NCBI GenBank assembly: GCA_902776375.1
Contig: CACYPV010000003.1
Span: 1 to 64,000, forward strand
Source: an uncultured Ruminococcus sp.
Lineage (GTDB): Bacteria; Bacillota; Clostridia; Oscillospirales; Acutalibacteraceae
Direction: 5' to 3'
Length of the DNA: 64,000 nucleotides
Shown here in pieces: positions 7,476 to 16,797 of the stretch. The translations under genes and the position numbers were made by a program. The notes beneath the pieces are model-generated. The model saw only the letters and a program-made list of their open reading frames with translations, ran no database searches and had not been told where the DNA came from. Positions within the stretch are counted from its first letter, which is position 1, and every line of letters starts with the position of its first letter.

Positions 7476-8501
7476 ATGAATAAAGTGGATCTGAAAAAAC
7501 TTATTTTTGAATTGTGCTCAGTGCAGGGCGTTTCCGGAAGTGAAGCGCCCGCGCTCTCTGTGGCGAGGAAATACTGCGAGTCCTTGGGCGAAACCGGCAC
7601 AGATCATAACGGGAATCTATATGTTACGCTCGGCGATCCCGAAGCGGACAGGACTATCATTCTCGACGCGCACCTTGACCGTATCGGCTTTATCGTTACT
7701 GGCATTGACGACAAGGGCTTTGTCAAGGTGGACAAGCTCGGCGGCGTTGATATCCGCACCCTGCAGGACGCTGTTTTGCAGACCGAAAGCGGCATAAAAG
7801 GCACGGTCTGCTGTCTGCCTCCGCACCTTTCCGACGGCAGCGAGGACAAGGCGACGCCCATAGACAAAACATGGGTCGATTTCGGAATGACTTATGATGA
7901 AATATCAAAGCGCCTGCATATCGGCGACACACTGACCTTTTACGCCGAGCCCCGTGAACTGCTCGGCGATAAGATAACCGCCCCCGCGCTTGACGACCGC
8001 TGCGGTATAGCCGCATTGATACGCGCCGCAGAACTGATAAATACCGATAAATACCGCGTTGTGCTGCTGTTCAGCGTGCAGGAGGAAACCTACGGCACGG
8101 GCGCAAAAACCGGCGCGTTCACGCTTGACGCCGACGAAGCCATAGCAGTCGATGTAAGCTTCGCTTCTCAGCCCGACATATCGGGGCAGTACGCAAAAAC
8201 AGAACTGGGCAAAGGCCCCATGATCTGCATATCGTCCGTCATGGATCGCGCCATGTCGCAAAAGCTCATATCTCTTGCCAAGGAGCAGGATATCCCGTAT
8301 CAGCTGGAGCCTATCGCGGGAGCCACCGGCACCAACGGCGACCATATCGCGGTGAGCCGCTGCGGCGTAAAAACCGCCGTGGTGTCGATACCTCAGCGCT
8401 ATATGCACACGCCCGTCGAGGTAATATCGCTCAGCGACGTGGAAAATACCGCGCGCCTTATAGCCGCCTATATTAACTGCGGAGGTGCTTTTGATGATTG
8501 A
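7476..8501 (+). CDS. M42 family metallopeptidase (first copy)
   Basis: This 341-residue protein is a co-catalytic zinc aminopeptidase of the M42/M20-like FrvX group. Expected metal and catalytic positions are visible: DAHLDRIG, ALDDRCG, the QEE motif, a DVS near the second metal site, and MHTP near the C-terminus. It probably trims peptides in the cytoplasm, though M42 members also act as glutamyl aminopeptidases or on glycans. Its 3' end overlaps the second M42 gene by 8 nt. The ribosome binding site is weak (GAAAGCGG), which suggests coupling to murD. Confidence 0.85.
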   Translation: MNKVDLKKLIFELCSVQGVSGSEAPALSVARKYCESLGETGTDHNGNLYVTLGDPEADRTIILDAHLDRIGFIVTGIDDKGFVKVDKLGGVDIRTLQDAVLQTESGIKGTVCCLPPHLSDGSEDKATPIDKTWVDFGMTYDEISKRLHIGDTLTFYAEPRELLGDKITAPALDDRCGIAALIRAAELINTDKYRVVLLFSVQEETYGTGAKTGAFTLDADEAIAVDVSFASQPDISGQYAKTELGKGPMICISSVMDRAMSQKLISLAKEQDIPYQLEPIAGATGTNGDHIAVSRCGVKTAVVSIPQRYMHTPVEVISLSDVENTARLIAAYINCGGAFDD

Positions 8502-9528
8502 TATCGCGCTGCTGAAAAAGCTTTGCCTCGCCGACGGTATATCGGGCGACGAGGGCAAGGTAAGAGATATTATTATTGAAGAGATCAAGGACTTCGCCGA
8601 GTATCACACCGATAACCTCGGCAACCTTATCGTGCATAAAAAGGGCAAAGCCCGCGCCAAGTCGCGCCTCATGCTTTCAGCGCACATGGACGAGGTCGGA
8701 CTTATGGTGACCGACGTCACGTCAAACGGCTATTTGAAATTTGACGAGGTGGGCGGCATCGACCGCCGCGTTATCGTCGGCAGGCAGGTGACAGTCGGCG
8801 AGAATAAGATCCGCGGCGTTATCGGCGTAAAGCCAATACACCTGTGCAAGGGCGACGATTCCAAGAACATCTCCGAGTACAGCGACATGTATATCGACAT
8901 CGGCGCGGACAGTTTGGAGGAAGCGCTTGCAGTTGTCAATTACGGCGACAGCGTTCATTTTGTAAGCGAGTTTATCGAGAACGGCAACACCGTGAATGTG
9001 AAGGCTATAGACGACCGCTTCGGCTGCTATGTGCTTATAGAGCTTATAAAAAGCGAGCTTGAGTACGACATGGATTTTGCCTTTGTCGTTCAGGAGGAGG
9101 TCGGCTTGCGCGGCTCAAAGACCGCGGCGTACACGCTCGACCCCGAATTCGCGCTGGTTATAGAAACCACCACTTCGGCGGAGATACCCGAGATCGACGC
9201 GCACAAGCAGGTCTGCACGATAGGCGGCGGCGCGGTCATTTCGGTGATGGACAGGCGCACTATTTACGACAAAGAGCTTGTAAACCTCGCGTTTGATATC
9301 GCCGGCAAAAACGGGATAAACGCGCAGTATAAGCGCGCCGTGGCGGGCGGCAACGACGCGGGAGCCATACATCAAAGCCGCGGCGGAGTGCGCACGCTGG
9401 CTATCTCGCTTGCCTGCCGCTACCTGCACGCGCCCAGCACAGTCGCCTCAAAAGCGGACTGCGAAAGCGTGCTTGCGCTAACGCGCGAAATGTGCAAGGT
9501 CATCGCGTCGGGAGCGCTAAGGCAATGA
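8494..9528 (+). CDS. M42 family metallopeptidase (second copy)
   Basis: A 344-residue paralogue of the preceding gene with AHMDEVG, AIDDRFGC, QEEVGLRG and LHAPS, the usual zinc and catalytic positions of M42 aminopeptidases. The ATG at 8494 is eight nt after GGAGG. A GTG at 8485 lies inside the ribosome binding site and was rejected. M42 enzymes assemble as tetrahedral dodecamers, and tandem paralogues may form mixed particles with different specificities; that is inference. The stop overlaps the next start (ATGA). Confidence 0.87.
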   Translation: MIDIALLKKLCLADGISGDEGKVRDIIIEEIKDFAEYHTDNLGNLIVHKKGKARAKSRLMLSAHMDEVGLMVTDVTSNGYLKFDEVGGIDRRVIVGRQVTVGENKIRGVIGVKPIHLCKGDDSKNISEYSDMYIDIGADSLEEALAVVNYGDSVHFVSEFIENGNTVNVKAIDDRFGCYVLIELIKSELEYDMDFAFVVQEEVGLRGSKTAAYTLDPEFALVIETTTSAEIPEIDAHKQVCTIGGGAVISVMDRRTIYDKELVNLAFDIAGKNGINAQYKRAVAGGNDAGAIHQSRGGVRTLAISLACRYLHAPSTVASKADCESVLALTREMCKVIASGALRQ

Positions 9529-10295
9529 TAATCTCCGCGAGTGGATCGCATGACTTTGCCGAGACCGTAAGAAGCCTTTCCGCGGACGACCCCTTTGCCT
9601 GCCGCGTTATCGCTCAGTATGAATGTTACCGTCCCGGGCTGTCCTTCGTCGACTATTGGCTGACGGCGGACGACGGGGGAAATGTCAGCGGCGCGATAGC
9701 AAGAAACGGCTCGAACTACGTTTTGTTCCTCACAGAAAAAAGCGACATAGGGGAGATATCCTCATTTTTGCGGATGTCGGGCTTTTCGTCTGTGCTTTGC
9801 GACGGCGGTTATTCGCTTGAGCTTAACGCGTGCGAATCGAGCGGCGTAATAATGAAAACCACCAAAAAATTAGCCGTAAACAAATCGGAAAGCATAATCG
9901 AACCCACTATCCGCGAGGCTTACGATCTGATAGCAAAATGTGCGGAGGAAGGCTTTATGCCGCCGCCTTTTGAGGACTTTTACGTCGACGTCAACCACAA
10001 GCTGCGCCACAACGCCATGCGGCTTATCGGCGTGCGCGACGGCGAAGCTTTAGCGGCGGTCGCCATGAGCATTGCGGAAACCGACGACCTCGCCGTGCTA
10101 GGCGCGGCGGCTTGTCACCCCGACTTTCGCGGAAAAGGCTACGGCGCGTACATTATCGCTCAAATCACCAACAGCCTTATAGACGAGGGCAAAACGGTTT
10201 ATCTGTACCGCGCTATGAACAAAAACGTTCGGTTTTTCAATAAGCTCGGTTTTATCGAGTGCGGAACATGGAAGGAATATGTAAATAATGGATGA
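9525..10295 (+). CDS. GNAT family N-acetyltransferase
   Basis: The 256-residue protein has a C-terminal GNAT fold (about residues 140-250) with an acetyl-CoA binding loop in HPDFRGKGYGAYI and the late strand NVRFFNKLGFIECG. The N-terminal 130 residues look like a second, degenerate GNAT-like half. The acyl acceptor is unknown. The gene is translationally coupled to the upstream peptidase (ATGA) and overlaps the next gene by 8 nt, so the four genes from murD's neighbour onward form one transcription unit. Confidence 0.82.
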   Translation: MIISASGSHDFAETVRSLSADDPFACRVIAQYECYRPGLSFVDYWLTADDGGNVSGAIARNGSNYVLFLTEKSDIGEISSFLRMSGFSSVLCDGGYSLELNACESSGVIMKTTKKLAVNKSESIIEPTIREAYDLIAKCAEEGFMPPPFEDFYVDVNHKLRHNAMRLIGVRDGEALAAVAMSIAETDDLAVLGAAACHPDFRGKGYGAYIIAQITNSLIDEGKTVYLYRAMNKNVRFFNKLGFIECGTWKEYVNNG

Positions 10296-11556
10296 TAAAA
10301 TGAAATTTTTTGATATAGACAAACGTGTGCTCGACGCGGCTGACCGCGCTATGGAGCTGTGCGCCGACAGACTGCGCGAGATCGACGAAATACAGGAATA
10401 CAACCAAATCAAAATGATAAAGGCGTTCCAAGAGGCAGGCGTGCGCGAAAGCTATTTCAGCGGCTCAACTGGCTACGGCTACGACGATTTCGGCCGTGAC
10501 GCGCTCGACAGGGTGTACGCCTACGCTTTTGACGCCGAGGACGCGCTGGTGCGCCACAACTTCGTAAGCGGCACGCACGCGCTCACGGTGGCGCTTTTCG
10601 GCGTTCTGCGCCCAAACGACACAATGCTCAGCGTTACGGGTATGCCTTACGACACTATCCGCTCCGCGATCGGCATCGAGGGCAGCTATCCCGGGTCGCT
10701 GAAGGATTTTGATATCACCTTTGAGAAAACCGACCTTTTGCCCGACGGCACTCTCGACTACGCGCAGATCGAGAAAGATATAACCGCTAAAAAGCCTAAA
10801 ATGGTTTATATACAGCGCTCGCGCGGCTACAGCACGCGCCCAACGCTTACATGGCGCGAAATCAAAAAGATATGCGATATCTCAAAAAAAGCCTCGCCAA
10901 AGTCCATCATCATGCTCGACAACTGCTACGGCGAGTTCGTCGAAAAGATTGAGCCGCTGACTATCGGCGTAGACCTTATGGCGGGTTCGCTGATAAAGAA
11001 CGCGGGCGGCGGCATAGCGCCCACGGGCGGCTATATCGCAGGCAGAAAAGACCTTGTTGAAATGTGCGCCTACCGCCTGACGACGCCCGGCACGGGCAAA
11101 GAGATCGGTGCGACCTTGGGCAATAACCGCGAGCTTTTTATGGGCGCTTACCACGCTCCGCACGTGACGGGCGAGGCGCTGAAAACCGCGGTGTTCGCCT
11201 CGGCGCTGTTCGAGCTGCTCGGCTTCGACACCGCGCCGAGGTATAGCGATCCGCGCGGCGACATCATCCAGCTCGTGATGCTCGGAGATGAAGAAAAGCT
11301 TTGCCGCTTCTGCGAGGGTATCCAGGCAGGCTCGGCGGTTGACAGCATCGTTTCACCCGTTCCGTCCGACATGCCCGGCTACGAAAGCAAGGTCATCATG
11401 GCGGCGGGAGCCTTTACGCTCGGCAGTTCGATAGAGCTTTCCGCCGACGCTCCATTAAGAGAGCCCTACGCCGTTTGGATGCAGGGCGGGCTAAACTTTC
11501 ACGGCGGCAAATTAGGCGTGATGCTTGCGGCAAATAAGGTAATTAAATCACTATAA
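10288..11556 (+). CDS. Methionine gamma-lyase family protein (aluminium resistance-type PLP enzyme)
   Basis: The 422-residue protein belongs to the PLP fold type I family often labelled 'aluminium resistance protein' or methionine gamma-lyase family. It shows HNFVSGTHAL at the cofactor phosphate site, MLDNCYGEF with the PLP-contacting Asp, and GSLIKNAGGGIAP with the likely Schiff-base Lys. Substrate is not established for most members; cleavage of a cysteine- or methionine-like C-S bond is the family expectation. It is the last gene of the operon and is followed by a strong hairpin. Confidence 0.87.
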   Translation: MDDKMKFFDIDKRVLDAADRAMELCADRLREIDEIQEYNQIKMIKAFQEAGVRESYFSGSTGYGYDDFGRDALDRVYAYAFDAEDALVRHNFVSGTHALTVALFGVLRPNDTMLSVTGMPYDTIRSAIGIEGSYPGSLKDFDITFEKTDLLPDGTLDYAQIEKDITAKKPKMVYIQRSRGYSTRPTLTWREIKKICDISKKASPKSIIMLDNCYGEFVEKIEPLTIGVDLMAGSLIKNAGGGIAPTGGYIAGRKDLVEMCAYRLTTPGTGKEIGATLGNNRELFMGAYHAPHVTGEALKTAVFASALFELLGFDTAPRYSDPRGDIIQLVMLGDEEKLCRFCEGIQAGSAVDSIVSPVPSDMPGYESKVIMAAGAFTLGSSIELSADAPLREPYAVWMQGGLNFHGGKLGVMLAANKVIKSL

Positions 11557-11557
11557 A

Positions 11558-11596
11558 AAACGCAGACAGCTTTCAAATCGAAAACTGTCTGCGTTT
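11558..11596. terminator. Bidirectional terminator between convergent operons
   Basis: AAACGCAGACAG and CTGTCTGCGTTT form a 12-bp perfect stem with a 15-nt loop. It lies between the PLP lyase (plus) and the V-ATPase operon (minus) and can serve both. Confidence 0.85.
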
Positions 11597-11599
11597 CCT

Positions 11600-12217
11600 T
11601 TAATTGAGTTTTGTCTTTTTGATGACCTTCAAGCGGCTGAATTCCTCACGATCCTTTTCTTCAAGCGCTTCGGAAATGGATTTCACCGTTTCCTCAAAGC
11701 GGGGGATCATTATGTTTTTCAGCGCGTTTGCTCGCTTTTGGGTCTTTTTTATAGCGTCCGCAAGGCGGTAAACGCTGTTTTCTATCTCGGCGAGCTCCAC
11801 TGTCAGGTACTTAACCTTTGTGAACAGCATGTACGCCTTATCGACCGCCGAGTTGGTCGCCATCATGCCGTAGTACATGTACTTTTGGCGCGGGTGTTCG
11901 TCGATAGTCAAAATAGGTATCTCAACGCCCATAACACTGCGCGAGTCCATGTGCAGACCGTTCTCAACAGGCACAGCCTTTGAGATGTCATCGCAAAAGC
12001 CGTTTGTCACGTTGGCGGTCTGCAAAGCCAGATACGCATCCTCGTACGCCTTATCTATCTTCTCTTGGATAGAGTTGACGTGTTCGATGAGGGTCATCAT
12101 CTCGCGTATCAGGATATTTCGCTTGCGGTCGAGCAGCTCGTAGCCGTTGCGGGCGAGCGCAAGCGATTTTTTCGCGTTCATCAAGTTGCCCTTGGTGGGC
12201 ACGACCTGAACAGCCAT
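11600..12217 (-). CDS. ntpD: V-type ATP synthase subunit D
   Basis: This 205-residue subunit D is the central rotor shaft linking the A3B3 head to the membrane ring. It is almost entirely helical, with the N-terminal PTKGNLMNAKKSLALARNGYELLDRKRNIL signature region of the family split across two helices and a long C-terminal coiled coil (AIKKTQKRANALKN). The length is normal. It is the last of nine V-ATPase genes, 2 nt after subunit B. Confidence 0.93.
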   Translation of the reverse strand: MAVQVVPTKGNLMNAKKSLALARNGYELLDRKRNILIREMMTLIEHVNSIQEKIDKAYEDAYLALQTANVTNGFCDDISKAVPVENGLHMDSRSVMGVEIPILTIDEHPRQKYMYYGMMATNSAVDKAYMLFTKVKYLTVELAEIENSVYRLADAIKKTQKRANALKNIMIPRFEETVKSISEALEEKDREEFSRLKVIKKTKLN

Positions 12218-12219
12218 GA

Positions 12220-13614
12220 CTACTGCACCTTCTCCTTGTTTTTGTCCTTGATATAGATATCGAGCACCGCGTCGTCAACACGGTCAAGCTCTGCCCTGGG
12301 CAGGGTGGAAAGCAGCTCCCAGCCCAAGTTGAGGCTTTGCTCGATGGTGCGGTTTTCGGTAAAGCTCTGATTGACGAACTTCGATTCAAACAGCCTGCCG
12401 AACTCAATATACTTTTTGTCGTTGGGCGAAAGCTCCTCCTCGCCGATTACCGAGGCGAGAGCGCGTGCGTCGATGACCTTTGCGTAAGAGGCGAAAAGCT
12501 GATTGGCGAGCGCCTGATGGTCGCCGCGGGTGTAGCCCTCGCCGATGCCGTCCTTCATAAGTCGTGAAAGACTCGGAAGCACGCTGACCGGAGGATAAAT
12601 GCCCTGACCCTGCAATGCGCGGTCGAGCACTATCTGACCCTCGGTGATGTAGCCCGTGAGGTCGGGTATCGGGTGGGTGATGTCGTCGTTGGGCATGGTG
12701 AGTATCGGTATCTGAGTGACCGAGCCCGAGTGCCCCTTTATCATTCCGGCGCGCTCGTAGATAGAAGCAAGGTCGGAATAAAGATATCCGGGGTAGCCCT
12801 TTCTGCCGGGTATCTCGCCCTTTGACGACGAGAATTCGCGCAGCGCCTCAGCGTATGAGGTCATGTCGGTCATGATGACCAGGATGTGCATGTCAAGCTC
12901 AAAAGCCAGATATTCCGCGACGGTAAGCGCGCAGCGGGGGGTAAGGGTACGCTCGATTATCGGGTCGTTGCTCAGATTGAGAAGCATAACGACACGCGAG
13001 AGCACGCCGCTTTCCTCAAAGCTTTTTCTGAAATATTCGGCGACGTCCTTCTGCACGCCCATAGCCGCGAATACAACGCCGAAGTTAGAGCTGTCCGCGC
13101 CGCTGATCTTCGCTTGGCGGACAATCTGAACTGCCAAATCGTTGTGCTTCATACCGGAGCCCGAGAATATCGGCAGCTTTTGACCGCGGATAAGGGTCAT
13201 AAGGGTGTCTATGCTCGATATACCGGTGTTGATGTAGTTTTTAGGATAAACGCGCGACACGGGGTTTATCGGCGTTCCGTTTATGTTCATGCGCTTTTGC
13301 GGAAAGATGTCTCCCAGTCCGTCTATAGGTCTGCCCGCGCCGTCCAGCACGCGTCCGATTATCTCGGGCGACAGCGGCATTTCCATCGGGTGACCCTTTA
13401 GCCTTGTGCGCGTGTTGGTAAGGCTTATCCCGCGCGTGCCTTCAAACACCTGCACGACGATCCTCTCGCCGTCGATCTGAACCACACGTCCCTGTCTTGA
13501 CGTTCCGTTTTCAAGGCGGATATCGACGATCTCCTCGTTGGAAACACCCTTAACGCCGTCGATGACTATCAGCGAGCCGTTTATCTCTTTTACGCCTACG
13601 TAATCAATTATCAC
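12220..13614 (-). CDS. ntpB: V-type ATP synthase subunit B
   Basis: The 464-residue non-catalytic B subunit alternates with A in the head. As expected, the Walker A loop is degenerate ([12 protein letters not shown] in place of GxxxxGKT), while nucleotide-binding domain features such as [13 protein letters not shown] are intact. The start is a GTG that overlaps the subunit A stop by 4 nt (GTGA), a classic coupling arrangement. Functionally it forms part of the nucleotide interface and may bind the cytoskeleton in eukaryotes, but here it is purely structural and regulatory. Confidence 0.94.
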   Translation of the reverse strand: MIIDYVGVKEINGSLIVIDGVKGVSNEEIVDIRLENGTSRQGRVVQIDGERIVVQVFEGTRGISLTNTRTRLKGHPMEMPLSPEIIGRVLDGAGRPIDGLGDIFPQKRMNINGTPINPVSRVYPKNYINTGISSIDTLMTLIRGQKLPIFSGSGMKHNDLAVQIVRQAKISGADSSNFGVVFAAMGVQKDVAEYFRKSFEESGVLSRVVMLLNLSNDPIIERTLTPRCALTVAEYLAFELDMHILVIMTDMTSYAEALREFSSSKGEIPGRKGYPGYLYSDLASIYERAGMIKGHSGSVTQIPILTMPNDDITHPIPDLTGYITEGQIVLDRALQGQGIYPPVSVLPSLSRLMKDGIGEGYTRGDHQALANQLFASYAKVIDARALASVIGEEELSPNDKKYIEFGRLFESKFVNQSFTENRTIEQSLNLGWELLSTLPRAELDRVDDAVLDIYIKDKNKEKVQ

Positions 13615-15386
13615 AGAGCTGAGCCTCCTGTCCTGTCAACCACGGCAAGCTTTTCGTCGATCTCCTTGATGTAATCGTCGAACATCTCGGGCTTGCTGTT
13701 GGGGATATCGTATTTCATCTTTGTCAGCTTGTCAAAAAGACCGAGCGCCAGTATTTTGGAAAGCGGCACTTCCTGTGCAACTATCTCCTTCGACTTCTGA
13801 TGCAGATGAAGGATGGTTTTCATCATCAGCTTTTGCTTTTCGAGCGGCACAAAGGTGTCGTCGGGGTGGAAGGCGTTCTGCTGCAAAAAGCCGACTCTTA
13901 TTACTCTCGCCGTTTCGATTACAAGCTTTTGGTCGTCGGGCAGAACGTCCGATCCGATGAGCTTTACGATCTCCATGAGCGAGGCTTCCTCTTGAAGCAG
14001 CGCGCTTATGCGGTTGCGGTACTCGATAAAGTCCTCGCCGAGATTTTCTCTGAACCACGGGTCAAGGTCGTTGAAATACTCGCTGTAGCTTTGTATCCAG
14101 TTTATGGCGGGGTAGTGGCGCGCATAGGCTAAAGCCTTGTCAAGCGCCCAGAAGCAGCGTGTGAAGCGCTTGGTGTTCTGGGTCACAGGCTCCGAGAAGT
14201 CGCTGCCCTGAGGCGATACCGCGCCGATAAGGGTAACGCTGCCCTCGCCGCCCGACAGCACGTCAGCTCTGCCGCCGCGCTCGTAGAACTCCGCAAGACG
14301 GGACGGAAGGTAAGCCGGGAAGCCCTCTTCGGCTGGCATTTCTTCCAAACGGCCCGAGATCTCGCGCAGAGCCTCAGCCCATCGTGAGGTCGAGTCAGCC
14401 ATCATCGCCACATGATATCCCATGTCGCGGTAATATTCCGCAAGGGTGATGCCGGTGTAGATCGACGCCTCACGCGCCGCGACGGGCATGTTTGAGGTGT
14501 TTGCTATAAGCGTGGTGCGGTCGGTCATCGGACGCTGCGATTTGGGGTCGATAAGCTCCGAGAATTCCTCAAGCACCTGGCTCATCTCGTTGCCGCGCTC
14601 GCCGCAGCCGACGTAAATGATTATATCAGCGTCGCACCACTTTGCAAGCTGGTGCTGGTTCATGGTCTTGCCGGTGCCGAAGCCGCCGGGAATAGCCGCC
14701 GTGCCGCCCTTGGCAATGGGGAAAAGCGTGTCCATTATGCGCTGACCGGTGATAAGCGGGATGGACGGGGTCAGCCTGTCTTTGACTGGGCGCGAGGTGC
14801 GGATAGGCCACTTCTGGCAGAGGGTGAGCTCGTGCACGTTGCCCATGTCGTCCTCTAGCGTCGCGATGGTGTCGAGTATACTGTACTCGCCGTCGGGCTT
14901 TACGCTCTTGATAACGCCTGAAAGCTCGGGGTGCAGCATGACCCTGTGCTCGATTATCGGCGTTTCGGGCAGGGTGGCGTAGACCTCGCCGCCGTTCAGT
15001 CTGTCGCCGACCTTGACCTTCAGGGTAACGTTCCAATAGCGTTCGGTATCAAGAGGGGAGACCTTTGATCCGCGGCTGATGAACGCGCCGGACTGAGCCT
15101 CTATCTCTTTCAGCGGACGCTCTATTCCGTCAAATATATTGTCGAGTATGCCGGGGCCGAGCAGAACGTTCATCGGCGCGCCGGTGCCCTCAACAGGGTC
15201 GCCCGGTCGCAGTCCGGTGGTCTCCTCGTACACCTGAATGGTGGTAAAGCCGTCGGTTATGCCTATTACCTCGCCGACGAGCTTTTGGCTGCCGACGTAC
15301 ACCATCTCCATCATCTGAAAAACGTCGGCGTTTTTTACAGTCACAACGGGTCCGTTTATGCCGTAAATCACATTGTTATTATCCAT
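13611..15386 (-). CDS. ntpA: V-type ATP synthase catalytic subunit A
   Basis: The 591-residue catalytic subunit hydrolyses or makes ATP. It has the P-loop GGFGTGKT, the GERGNEM motif, the long non-homologous insertion typical of V/A-type A subunits (about residues 110-200) and [13 protein letters not shown]. The ATG at 15386 gives the usual N-terminus ([15 protein letters not shown]). A TTG ten codons upstream overlaps the subunit E gene and is less likely, although the spacing to GAGTG is only fair. It assembles with B into the hexameric head. Confidence 0.95.
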   Translation of the reverse strand: MDNNNVIYGINGPVVTVKNADVFQMMEMVYVGSQKLVGEVIGITDGFTTIQVYEETTGLRPGDPVEGTGAPMNVLLGPGILDNIFDGIERPLKEIEAQSGAFISRGSKVSPLDTERYWNVTLKVKVGDRLNGGEVYATLPETPIIEHRVMLHPELSGVIKSVKPDGEYSILDTIATLEDDMGNVHELTLCQKWPIRTSRPVKDRLTPSIPLITGQRIMDTLFPIAKGGTAAIPGGFGTGKTMNQHQLAKWCDADIIIYVGCGERGNEMSQVLEEFSELIDPKSQRPMTDRTTLIANTSNMPVAAREASIYTGITLAEYYRDMGYHVAMMADSTSRWAEALREISGRLEEMPAEEGFPAYLPSRLAEFYERGGRADVLSGGEGSVTLIGAVSPQGSDFSEPVTQNTKRFTRCFWALDKALAYARHYPAINWIQSYSEYFNDLDPWFRENLGEDFIEYRNRISALLQEEASLMEIVKLIGSDVLPDDQKLVIETARVIRVGFLQQNAFHPDDTFVPLEKQKLMMKTILHLHQKSKEIVAQEVPLSKILALGLFDKLTKMKYDIPNSKPEMFDDYIKEIDEKLAVVDRTGGSAL

Positions 15387-15408
15387 ATCGTTCACTCTTA
15401 TCCTACTA

Positions 15409-16002
15409 TCATACAACGCGCAGGTCGGCGTTTTCTATAAACCATTCTCTCTGCTGTGCAAGCTTGCTGTCAAGGGTGTCGTCAGCTATTATATTCTTAG
15501 CCTTGCAGTAGCCCTTTATGCCGCCTATCTCAATGGTTTTGTCCGCCTTTATCTCGGCGTTGCCGCCGAAGAATCCCGAAATGCCGTAAGCCTGCGACAT
15601 GTCGCGCTCGTTTATATAGATCACGCAGCTTTCATTGCCGAACATCTGAGCGATGCGGTGAGCGCTGTCGAGCAACTTTTGGCGGTAATCGGCGGTGTCG
15701 GCGTAATTTCTCAGCCTTTCGGCTGCAAGCTCGAACACCTCGTCGGTCATCCTTACGCGTTCAAGAAACAGCTCGCGCTGACCCTGCTGGGCGCGCTTTG
15801 CAAGCAAGGTGGTCTGCTCGCTGCGCTTTTTGGCAAGGCTTTCTTTTATCAGCTTTTCGCTGTCGCGCTTGCCCTGCTGCGAGATCAGCCGTTTTTTCTG
15901 CTGTTTTAGCTGCTTGATCTCGTTTTGCATAAGGCTTTTTTGCGCGTTGGTATATTTTTTTATCGCTTTGAGAAAGTTATCGGTTTTTGCTGTATTTCCC
16001 AT
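15409..16002 (-). CDS. ntpE: V-type ATP synthase subunit E
   Basis: This 197-residue peripheral stalk subunit has a long N-terminal amphipathic helix rich in Lys, Gln and Glu (about residues 1-95) that pairs with the G/H subunit, and a globular C-terminal domain ending GYCKAKNIIAD near the head. Length and position before subunit A are typical. The start ATG follows GAGGTAG. It acts as a stator connecting head and membrane part. Confidence 0.88.
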   Translation of the reverse strand: MGNTAKTDNFLKAIKKYTNAQKSLMQNEIKQLKQQKKRLISQQGKRDSEKLIKESLAKKRSEQTTLLAKRAQQGQRELFLERVRMTDEVFELAAERLRNYADTADYRQKLLDSAHRIAQMFGNESCVIYINERDMSQAYGISGFFGGNAEIKADKTIEIGGIKGYCKAKNIIADDTLDSKLAQQREWFIENADLRVV

Positions 16003-16015
16003 AATGCTACCTCAT

Positions 16016-16324
16016 TTAAAGCTTAACGCCTATGGCGTCCTGAACATACTTGGTTATGCTGTCCTTGGTCCTGCCGTTGCCGTGTCTGTCGGGTATCTCG
16101 GCTATGAGCGGACGCTTGCGGTTCAGCTTAAGATCGTATATCAGATCGGGGCAGAGCTTAACAAGCTGCTCGGTCATAAGTATGACAGCTATGTCCTCGC
16201 GCTCCATCGCCTTTTCAAGCTCGCGGCGCACTTCGTCCTCCTCGTGCACCACAACGCCCTCTATGCCGGCAAAGCGCATACCCATTTTGGTGTCGACGTT
16301 ATCGCTTATCAAAAAGAATTTCAT
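16016..16324 (-). CDS. ntpG: V-type ATP synthase subunit F
   Basis: The 102-residue subunit F binds the central shaft next to D. The Rossmann-like small fold is recognisable: an initial beta strand with DNVDTKMGMRFAGIEG, a helix, the strand AVILMTEQL and a closing KDSITKYVQDAIGVKL. The start ATG follows AAAGGACG. The size is normal for bacterial V-type F subunits (named NtpG in Enterococcus). Confidence 0.88.
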   Translation of the reverse strand: MKFFLISDNVDTKMGMRFAGIEGVVVHEEDEVRRELEKAMEREDIAVILMTEQLVKLCPDLIYDLKLNRKRPLIAEIPDRHGNGRTKDSITKYVQDAIGVKL

Positions 16325-16335
16325 ATTCTCGTCCT

Positions 16336-16779
16336 TTAGCCGATGTTCGAAATGATCATGATCGAAATAAGCATGCCGTAAAGAGCGATACCTTCGCCCA
16401 GAGCAACGAAGATGATAGCCTTACCGAAGGCTTTGGGGTCTTCGCTGGTCGCGCCGATAGCCGCCGGAGCCGCCTTGCCTACCGCGATACCGCCGCCGAT
16501 GCAGGAAATGCCGGTAGCAAGCGCCGCTGCAAGGTATGCGATGCCGTTTGAGTTAGCCTGTGCCGCCGCTACAGTTTCGCTGGTGTCAGCCAAGCCTGCA
16601 GCTCCTGCCGCGATGGGGCAGATAAGGCAGACCGCGAACACCGCCGCGAAGGACGCCAATTGCATAAGAATAGATCTTTTTCTGCTTTTGCCGTGCTCAA
16701 CGGCTTTTACTACGATAGCTACGGAAGCTACCAGGAAGATAACGGGTACCGCCATTAAAATAAAACTGAAAACTGACAT
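16336..16779 (-). CDS. ntpK: V-type ATP synthase proteolipid subunit K
   Basis: The 147-residue rotor ring subunit has four membrane segments in two hairpins. The second hairpin carries the glycine-rich helix (GISCIGGGIAVG) and the ion-binding glutamate in FVALGEGIALYG. The first hairpin lacks a carboxylate, as in other duplicated K subunits. The glutamine that helps bind Na+ in Enterococcus NtpK (SGIAQGK) is Val here, so proton coupling is possible, though this is inference. The start at 16779 has GGAGG eight nt upstream. An in-frame ATG at 16794 would sit across that site. Confidence 0.92.
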   Translation of the reverse strand: MSVFSFILMAVPVIFLVASVAIVVKAVEHGKSRKRSILMQLASFAAVFAVCLICPIAAGAAGLADTSETVAAAQANSNGIAYLAAALATGISCIGGGIAVGKAAPAAIGATSEDPKAFGKAIIFVALGEGIALYGMLISIMIISNIG

Positions 16780-16797
16780 TATAATTTCCTCCATAAA